5,493 nt of DNA from the NCBI GenBank assembly GCA_905215395.1, contig CAJMQA010000243.1:1-5493 (forward strand), written 5' to 3'. Under the pieces are notes generated by a model. The model was not told where the DNA came from and searched no databases. It was given only the letters and a program-made list of their open reading frames with translations. The position numbers and the translations under genes were made by a program. Positions 1-4,445 of the stretch are shown piece after piece. The stretch comes from an uncultured bacterium. GTDB lineage: Bacteria > Bacteroidota > Bacteroidia > Bacteroidales > Marinifilaceae. Each line of letters starts with the position of its first letter. The first letter of the stretch is position 1.

Positions 1-1291
1 TCTTCTTCACCTCCTCCCTGAACTGTTGTAAAGTCAGATTTCCCAGGGCATAGTCGCTCATCAGACCTTCCATCCCCACACCTCCGCTGATATATAAACC
101 ATCATCATAGCATTGCTGAGTCAGTTCCACCCTTTCCCGGGAATCCATCAGGTCAAAATCCCGGTAAGCAGGACGCAGGCTGACAGCCGAAGTATGCTGA
201 TAAGAAATATTGAAACTATTCCGTTTTCCTCTTTTTGTCGTCACTACAATCACCCCATTGGCTGCCCGTGTCCCATAAATCGCTGTAGCCGAAGCATCTT
301 TCAGTACTGTAATACTCTCTATATCGTTGGGACTTACTCCCCCGATGGCTGAATTAAACATGTTCATGACATCCGGACTATTCAGTTCTGCGACAGTCAC
401 AGGCACAGAATTTTCCAGCATTACTCCGTCCAGTACCCAGAGCGGATCAGCATTTCCGGCTATTGTTGCCGTTCCCCTGACCCGTATTTTAGGAGCAGCC
501 CCGGGAGCAGCAGAAGTATTTACTACGGATAATCCGGCCAGTTGTCCCTGCAACATATCCTCAATACTGGAAGCTCCCACCACATTCAAATCTTCTGTTT
601 TAATGGTTGAAACAGCACTGGTCAACTGCCTTTTCTCGATCTGCTGATAACCAGTCACTACCACCTCCCCGATTTCTGCAACAGCATCTTTCAGAACCAC
701 ACTCAGCATTTCTTCCCCACGATACGGTATCTCACGCGTTTCCATTCCCACAAATGAAAACACCAGCACCAGATCAGGCATATCTGCTACCTCCATCCGG
801 AATTTTCCGGCATTATCCGTAGATACCCCGACGGTAGAACCCTTGATAACCACTGAAACTCCGGGCAACGGCATTTCCCTCATATCCTTTACAGTTCCCT
901 GTATGATAATATGGGGACTCTGTTGCTGTTTTACCGGACGGATGACAATCGTTTTATCCAGAAATTCATAGGAATAACCATCCTGCAAAATTTCCTTCAA
1001 TAACTTGCTCACCTCCATTTTACTGTCTGTCAGTCTGATTTTACGGGTAACATCCAGTTCATCGTCGCTATAAAAGATATCATATTTCAACTGTCTGTTG
1101 ATGGCTGTAAAGATATCTTCCATTGTCAGCTCGTTCAGGTTCAGGGTAACAATCCCTCTCTGGCCATACACCGAAGCACTCACCTGAAACATGCCCAGAA
1201 AAAAGAAAAAAGCAATCAATTTCATAAGCAGCAACCATTTTTTTATTCTGCCCGACTGGCAGAAACGATCCGAATCATCATTTTTTTTCAT
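1..1291 (-). CDS. SusC/RagA-family TonB-dependent receptor with STN signalling domain (N-terminal 430 residues; C-terminus beyond window)
   Basis: Outer-membrane, TonB-energised importer and signal transducer, presumably paired with a SusD lipoprotein off the left edge. I translated it by hand from ATG 1289-1291; the frame stays open to base 1. Residues 1-44 are a long signal peptide (basic stretch ending RIKKW, then a Phe/Leu-rich core, likely cut near VYGQ). Residues about 46-118 fit the STN (secretin/TonB short N-terminal) domain of FecA-type transducers. Residues about 128-200 fit a CarboxypepD_reg-like domain (QGTVKD, LPGVSVVIKG, AGKF). A TonB-box-like EVVVTGYQ lies at 209-216. The plug follows, including the SusC/RagA signature at 321-355 (NDIESITVLKDASATAIYG, then RAANGVIVVTTKRG). 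The STN domain and the sigma/FecR pair just upstream imply trans-envelope regulation. An in-frame ATG at 1225 (Met23) would drop the basic N-region, so 1291 is preferred. Substrate unknown; barrel not visible. Confidence 0.95.
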   Translation of the reverse strand, partial: MKKNDDSDRFCQSGRIKKWLLLMKLIAFFFFLGMFQVSASVYGQRGIVTLNLNELTMEDIFTAINRQLKYDIFYSDDELDVTRKIRLTDSKMEVSKLLKEILQDGYSYEFLDKTIVIRPVKQQQSPHIIIQGTVKDMREMPLPGVSVVIKGSTVGVSTDNAGKFRMEVADMPDLVLVFSFVGMETREIPYRGEEMLSVVLKDAVAEIGEVVVTGYQQIEKRQLTSAVSTIKTEDLNVVGASSIEDMLQGQLAGLSVVNTSAAPGAAPKIRVRGTATIAGNADPLWVLDGVMLENSVPVTVAELNSPDVMNMFNSAIGGVSPNDIESITVLKDASATAIYGTRAANGVIVVTTKRGKRNSFNISYQHTSAVSLRPAYRDFDLMDSRERVELTQQCYDDGLYISGGVGMEGLMSDYALGNLTLQQFREEVKK

Positions 1292-1320
1292 AAATTTGTA
1301 AATTGAAGTTAGTAATAGTC

Positions 1321-1350
1321 TTTAACCAGCCACGGTCAATGATTGGTTTC
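1321..1350 (-). promoter_or_regulatory. Possible ECF-type promoter for the SusC-like gene
   Basis: Read on the minus strand, GAAACC (1345-1350) is followed after 17 bases by GGTTAAA (1321-1327), about 30 bases before the ATG at 1291. GAAAC-like -35 boxes and 16-17 base spacing are common for ECF sigma factors, and no TTTG/TAnnTTTG housekeeping promoter is visible in this gap. That would suit control by the neighbouring sigma factor. The recognition sequence of this sigma is unknown, so this is inference from a short match. Confidence 0.25.
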
Positions 1351-1368
1351 AGACATTATCGATTTATC

Positions 1369-1397
1369 AGGGATAAGAGTCGCAACCTCTTATCCCT
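1369..1397 (-). promoter_or_regulatory. Perfect intercistronic stem-loop just after the fecR stop codon
   Basis: GGGATAAGAG (1370-1379) and CTCTTATCCC (1387-1396) are exact reverse complements separated by 7 bases; the A/T pair 1369/1397 extends the stem to 11 base pairs. The stem begins one base after the fecR stop codon (1399-1401). In the minus-strand transcript it is followed by UGAUAAAUCG, not a U-tract, so it is not a standard intrinsic terminator in the direction of the genes. On the plus strand it is followed by TTTAAATTTTA, but no plus-strand gene ends here. It more likely protects or processes the 3' end of the sigma-fecR mRNA, or partially attenuates read-through into the SusC-like gene. 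Confidence 0.7.
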
Positions 1398-1398
1398 T

Positions 1399-2550
1399 TT
1401 AAATTTTACTGACAATAATCTTCTTCCCTTCCACCTTAAAGCGGATATCGGTAGTCATCTCCAGAAAACGCAGGGTTTCAATCAAGGGCCGGTGTTTATT
1501 GACCGTTCCCGTAAAACGCATCTGTTTTACCATTTCATCCTGATAAATCATGGTAAAATCATACCAGCGTTCCAGTTTTTTCACAATCTCTTCAAACGTA
1601 TAAGCTTTGAAGTAAAATTTTCCTTCTACCCAGGAAGTATACACTTCCGGATCGACCTTTACCAGATTTTCCAGGCCGGTAGTACAGTCAACCGAATATT
1701 GCTCGGAGGGCTTCAACACGACTGTTTTCCCTTGTCCGGAAACCCTTACACTTCCTTCCACCAGAGTAGTCTGCCAATATTTATCTTCCCGGTAAGTACT
1801 GACATTGAAACTGGTTCCCAATACGGTAACCGCCCCGTTTTCCGTATAGACATGAAAAGGAGCCGCTGCATTTTTCTGTACTTTAAAAAAGGCTTCCCCA
1901 TCCAGCTGCACTTCCCTTTTATTCTCTGCAAACTGAACCGGAAAACGCAAGGTAGTTTCCGAATTCAGCCACACCTGCGAACCATCGGGCAATATCAGCG
2001 AATATTCTCCTCCTTTAGGAACAATCAGGGTATTATACTCCACAACCATGGAATCTTTTATTGAACCGGCCTCATATTTCAATCTTCCGCCCGAAGTATC
2101 ATTAGTAATGACTATCCCTAACCCGGTAATTTCCCGGGTTTCAGTATGAGTATCCAAGTTAATTTTCTCCCCGTTAGCCAGAATCAGTTCCGCTTTCTGT
2201 GACCCCGGCAAAATCGTATCCGTACAATTTACCGCCAGCGTCAATTCTGTTCTGCCCCGGTTTTTATTCCAGACCCACACAGCTATTCCCAACACTACTA
2301 CTGCCGCAGCATACCGGCACCACACCGGCACAAGTCTCCGTGAAGCCGTCCGTTTCTCTATGACCCTCCAGGCTTTTTCCGTATCGAATTCCTGCTTCTC
2401 TTTCATCGCCCGGCGCGATGCAAACATTACTTTCAATAAATGCCGCACCTGAGGATCGTTGTATGCTCCCTGCCCCTCTTCCTGCTTATTTTCCTTTCTC
2501 CACAAAGCAGAAAGCCACTCCCACATATCTTCTGAAAATTGCACATTCAT
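1399..2550 (-). CDS. FecR-family anti-sigma factor (inner-membrane signal relay)
   Basis: 383-residue single-pass inner-membrane protein that would hold the neighbouring ECF sigma factor in check and receive the signal from the STN domain of the SusC-like transducer. Residues 1-75 are a charged cytoplasmic segment, the expected sigma-binding part. Residues about 76-94 (VWCRYAAAVVVLGIAVWVW) are the membrane helix. Periplasmic residues about 175-270 fit the FecR domain, with PKGGEY (178-183), LPDGSQVWLNSET (187-199), GEAFFKV (218-224) and VLGTSFNV (243-250). Residues about 310-383 fit the DUF4974 extension typical of Bacteroidota FecR proteins, including LERWYDF (326-332) and a RFLEMTTDIRFKVEGKKIIV-like end. 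Length is normal. It starts 79 bases after the sigma stop, and its start codon lies inside a predicted RNA hairpin. Order sigma-FecR-SusC is the usual one. The name fecR describes family only; iron citrate is not implied. Confidence 0.93.
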   Translation of the reverse strand: MNVQFSEDMWEWLSALWRKENKQEEGQGAYNDPQVRHLLKVMFASRRAMKEKQEFDTEKAWRVIEKRTASRRLVPVWCRYAAAVVVLGIAVWVWNKNRGRTELTLAVNCTDTILPGSQKAELILANGEKINLDTHTETREITGLGIVITNDTSGGRLKYEAGSIKDSMVVEYNTLIVPKGGEYSLILPDGSQVWLNSETTLRFPVQFAENKREVQLDGEAFFKVQKNAAAPFHVYTENGAVTVLGTSFNVSTYREDKYWQTTLVEGSVRVSGQGKTVVLKPSEQYSVDCTTGLENLVKVDPEVYTSWVEGKFYFKAYTFEEIVKKLERWYDFTMIYQDEMVKQMRFTGTVNKHRPLIETLRFLEMTTDIRFKVEGKKIIVSKI

Positions 2551-2583
2551 TACCTTTATTTTTAAATTTTATATAAAGGCAAT
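2549..2583 (-). promoter_or_regulatory. RNA hairpin overlapping the fecR start codon
   Basis: In the minus-strand transcript AUUGCCUUUAU (2573-2583) can pair with AUAAAGGUAAU (2549-2559), giving 11 pairs including one G-U wobble, around a 13-base A/U-rich loop. The last two bases of the right arm are the A and U of the fecR AUG (2548-2550). The one non-Watson-Crick position pairs only in the minus-strand RNA (G-U; it would be C-A on the other strand), which points to an RNA function. It could lower or condition translation of the anti-sigma factor relative to the sigma factor. A/T-rich sequence makes chance pairing possible. Confidence 0.5.
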
Positions 2584-2629
2584 TAAGTATTAAAAAAGGG
2601 TAGGTGAAAAAATAAAAAAACGGTAATAA

Positions 2630-3235
2630 CTACTTTTTGAAAGTCGTCGCACAAGCCACAAAAAACAAAATTGCCGGATTTTCAGGAACAGTCACTTTTT
2701 CCCGGATTTCCCGGTACGCCCGTAAAATATGATACTTCACAGTATTCACGGATATTTGTAGTTCCTCGGCAATTTCCCGGTATTTTTTCCCTTCCAGACA
2801 GCTTTTCATAAATACAGTCCGGCACTGAGGTGGTAAATTTTGAAGAATACTCCGGATTTGTTCCAGTTGCAGTTGCTCCTCTTCGGAATACTCCGATTTC
2901 GACAAATCCTCCCAGAATTCAGTCAGCAAACGGCTGTGGCTCCGCTCTACGGCCTTATGTTTCAACATATTTAACACCCGGTGTTTCACTGCCGAGAACA
3001 GATATCCCCGGACAGAATCCTGCATATGAATCGATTTCCGGTTGTTCCAGATATACACAAATACGTCCTGCACAGCATCCTCCGCTTCACCCTTCCCGTC
3101 CAGATAAGTCCATGAATAGTCGCACAAAACGGTATAATACTTCTGAAACAAGCATTCAAAAGCATTCCGGTCTCCTTCTATAATCGCTGAAAAAAGTTGT
3201 TTGTCTGAATCAGTATTTCCCAGATCACCTATCAT
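2630..3235 (-). CDS. ECF (group 4) RNA polymerase sigma-70 factor
   Basis: 201-residue cytoplasmic sigma factor that would direct RNA polymerase to the promoter of the adjacent uptake locus when freed or activated by the FecR-type partner. Region 2 spans about residues 22-94, with GDRNAFECLFQKYY (21-34), the AEDAVQDVFVYIW core-binding helix (51-63) and RGYLFSAVKHRVLN (76-89). Region 4 spans about 125-180, with LPPQCRTVF (134-142) and the helix-turn-helix GKKYREIAEELQISVNTVK (149-167). There is no extra C-terminal domain, only a short hydrophobic tail (AILFFVA, from about 188), common in Bacteroidota members. Start ATG 3233-3235 gives a normal N-terminal length, and no other in-frame ATG precedes region 2. 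A near-consensus promoter ends only 4 bases before this ATG. Next gene: fecR, 79 bases downstream. Confidence 0.95.
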   Translation of the reverse strand: MIGDLGNTDSDKQLFSAIIEGDRNAFECLFQKYYTVLCDYSWTYLDGKGEAEDAVQDVFVYIWNNRKSIHMQDSVRGYLFSAVKHRVLNMLKHKAVERSHSRLLTEFWEDLSKSEYSEEEQLQLEQIRSILQNLPPQCRTVFMKSCLEGKKYREIAEELQISVNTVKYHILRAYREIREKVTVPENPAILFFVACATTFKK

Positions 3236-3239
3236 ACGA

Positions 3240-3270
3240 CAAAGATAACAAGTATCCTCTTATAAACAAA
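3240..3270 (-). promoter_or_regulatory. Bacteroidota housekeeping promoter of the sigma-fecR operon
   Basis: On the minus strand TTTG (3267-3270) is followed by exactly 19 bases and TATCTTTG (3240-3247), matching the known Bacteroides consensus TTTG-N19-21-TAnnTTTG at every fixed position. Only 4 bases (TCGT) separate the -7 box from the ATG at 3235, so transcription would begin at or within a few bases of the start codon and give a nearly leaderless mRNA. Confidence 0.75.
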
Positions 3271-3282
3271 CAGCAACCTTCG

Positions 3283-3294
3283 GGAAACGTTTCC
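3283..3294. promoter_or_regulatory. 12-base perfect palindrome, possible operator upstream of the sigma promoter
   Basis: GGAAACGTTTCC is a perfect 12-base palindrome centred on CG, lying 12 bases upstream of the -33 box of the sigma promoter and one base past the cupin stop codon (3296-3298). An AAACGTTT core with central CG is the general form of LacI/GalR-family operators. As RNA it could form only a 4-pair stem with a 4-base loop and has no following U-tract, so a terminator role is unlikely. No LacI-type regulator is encoded in this window, so the binding protein is unknown. Confidence 0.4.
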
Positions 3295-3295
3295 G

Positions 3296-3616
3296 CTAAT
3301 CGATAACAAAAACGCACAACCAGACACAAACAGGATCCACACTGGTCTTTTCCAGCCGGTGTTTGCAGTTCTTGGGGAGAAACAGATAATCTCCCGGTTT
3401 GAGGGTCACCATACGATCCTCGAACTCCAGAGTAGCTTCGCCCTGAACCAGGAGAATAAACTCATCATTTTCCTGATCGTACCAGAATCCCTTGGGAGAA
3501 GTATGTCCCGATGAAACAATCCGTTCTATCCGGCAATTGGGGGATTTCATCAACACATCGAACTGTTCTTCCTCCCCGGCTTCACCTATATTTGATAATA
3601 TATTTTCAAGCTTCAT
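3296..3616 (-). CDS. Small single-domain cupin protein
   Basis: 106-residue single cupin barrel, probably cytoplasmic (no signal peptide). The two cupin motifs are visible. Motif 1 is residues 43-59 (GFWYDQENDEFILLVQG), with the conserved Glu52 and Gly59, but the usual metal-binding HxH is replaced by Tyr46 and Gln48. Motif 2 is 74-87 (PGDYLFLPKNCKHR) with His86 kept. The strand between them (EATLEFEDRMVTLKPGD) and the end (CVWLCVFVID) complete the fold. With only two of four usual ligands it may not bind metal in the standard way. Function unknown; small cupins range from isomerases and dioxygenases to sensors. It has its own promoter 88 bases upstream and sits 60 bases before the sigma gene, which also has its own promoter, so a link with the uptake system is not shown. 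Start ATG 3614-3616 has no competitor nearby. Confidence 0.88.
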   Translation of the reverse strand: MKLENILSNIGEAGEEEQFDVLMKSPNCRIERIVSSGHTSPKGFWYDQENDEFILLVQGEATLEFEDRMVTLKPGDYLFLPKNCKHRLEKTSVDPVCVWLCVFVID

Positions 3617-3796
3617 AAACTTATTTTAAATCAGAATAAAAATCAGAAAAATAATTTCAATTTAATACTTTTTACTATGTTTTTCCGACTGATTATAACG
3701 TCACAAAGATAAGATTCTTCTCTCAACTAACAATCATTTTCTATCAACAATTATTTTATCCCCTAAGGGCTATTTTGCCGGACCTTTCATAAAAAC
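3617..3796. other. 180-base AT-rich intergenic region upstream of the cupin
   Basis: This gap lies between the stop of the TRIC-like gene and the cupin start. It holds the cupin promoter and an A/T-rich leader. I see no reading frame with coding character and no convincing terminator for the upstream gene: CCCTTAGGG near 3761-3771 gives only three G-C pairs and is not followed by a clean U-tract on the minus strand. Confidence 0.6.
3704..3734 (-). promoter_or_regulatory. Bacteroidota-type promoter of the cupin gene
   Basis: On the minus strand ATTG (3731-3734, three of four bases of the TTTG -33 box) is followed by 19 bases and TATCTTTG (3704-3711), a full TAnnTTTG -7 box. The -7 box is identical to that of the sigma promoter at 3240-3247. 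Transcription would start near 3697-3700, giving a leader of about 80 bases, A/T-rich and without a clear ribosome-binding site. Confidence 0.65.
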
Positions 3797-4405
3797 TTAA
3801 TTTTCTCCTTTCAGATTCGGAAGACTGATGTGGTATTGGACAGCCAGTACACGTGTCAGGATCACCGAACCGGCCGCAAAGATCTGAGTCAGGGTTGGAG
3901 GCAACCCCAAAGCAAAACAGAGGTAGTAAACCAATCCACCAAATACACAGGCCAGCGCATAAATCTCTTTCCGGAAAATCAGGGGCACCTCATTGATCAG
4001 GGTATCCCGCAGAACTCCGCCGGCAGCTCCCGTCAGGGTTCCCATGATAATCCCCACCCACATCGGATAACCGTGTGTGATGCTCTTTTCAATGCCAACC
4101 ACCGCAAACAATCCCAGCCCGATAGCATCGAAAATAAAAAACGTATTGTTCAGGCGGATCACATATTTTCCGAACATGATCACAAATCCCAACGCCAGGG
4201 CTGTCACAATCAGATAAGAGGACTGCAACATCCAGAAGGGAGTCACGTCCAGCAAAACATCCCGGATCGTACCTCCGCCAACAGCAGTCACAAACCCCAC
4301 AACATATGCTCCGAACCAGTCAAAACGCTTGGCCGATGCCAGTCGTATACCACTGATTGCAAATGCAAATGTACCGATGTAATCAATAATAGTCAGAAAA
4401 TCCAT
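3797..4405 (-). CDS. Trimeric intracellular cation (TRIC)-type channel / UPF0126 (YadS-like) membrane protein
   Basis: 202-residue inner-membrane protein built from two UPF0126 (Pfam 'Gly_transporter') repeats plus a final helix, about seven membrane segments. Repeat 1 carries AVGGGTIRDVLL (residues 41-52) and repeat 2 GAAGGVLRDTLINE (126-139). These paired GG-x-x-R-D glycine-rich kinks are the family hallmark and line the pore in prokaryotic TRIC structures. DAIGLGLFAVVGIEK (93-107) mirrors DYIGTFAFAISGIR (8-21) at the start of repeat 1. Prokaryotic homologues conduct cations; glycine transport has also been proposed for the family, so the substrate is open. I chose ATG 4403-4405, which gives MDFLTIIDYIG. 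The upstream TTG at 4427-4429 lies inside a promoter-like -7 box and adds eight non-conserved residues. The gene starts 40 bases after the oxidoreductase stop, so it could be co-transcribed with it. Confidence 0.92.
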   Translation of the reverse strand: MDFLTIIDYIGTFAFAISGIRLASAKRFDWFGAYVVGFVTAVGGGTIRDVLLDVTPFWMLQSSYLIVTALALGFVIMFGKYVIRLNNTFFIFDAIGLGLFAVVGIEKSITHGYPMWVGIIMGTLTGAAGGVLRDTLINEVPLIFRKEIYALACVFGGLVYYLCFALGLPPTLTQIFAAGSVILTRVLAVQYHISLPNLKGEN

Positions 4406-4426
4406 AGCCCTCAATTTTTCAGGGCG

Positions 4427-4434
4427 CAAAAGTA
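4427..4434 (-). promoter_or_regulatory. Possible -7 promoter box of the TRIC-like gene
   Basis: TACTTTTG on the minus strand matches TAnnTTTG and lies 21 bases before the ATG at 4405. No TTTG is found 19-21 bases further upstream; that stretch is A-rich and overlaps the end of the oxidoreductase gene. This is therefore a half-match. Read-through from the oxidoreductase is an equally good explanation for expression. Confidence 0.35.
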
Positions 4435-4445
4435 TAAAATTCCGA

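Noticed and set aside
113..822. Three short plus-strand open frames (113-352, 327-647, 607-822)
   Set aside because: All are antisense to the SusC-like receptor, whose minus-strand frame is open from 1291 to the window edge with all expected motifs.
1369..1401. Stem-loop as a plus-strand intrinsic terminator
   Set aside because: It does have T-rich sequence on the plus-strand side, but no plus-strand gene approaches it from the left.
1303..2064. 253-codon plus-strand open frame opposite fecR
   Set aside because: It lies antisense to a clear FecR-family gene, spans the intergenic gap and hairpin, and its translation shows no recognisable domain. It is a shadow of the minus-strand gene.
4406..4425. 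GCCCT/AGGGC inverted repeat just before the TRIC-like start codon
   Set aside because: The stem has only five pairs with a nine-base loop and no U-tract. It is too weak to call as a terminator or regulator.
4406..4429. TTG at 4427-4429 as the start of the TRIC-like protein
   Set aside because: The TTG is part of a TAnnTTTG box and the added residues (RPEKLRA) are not family-like. ATG 4405 gives the standard N-terminus.
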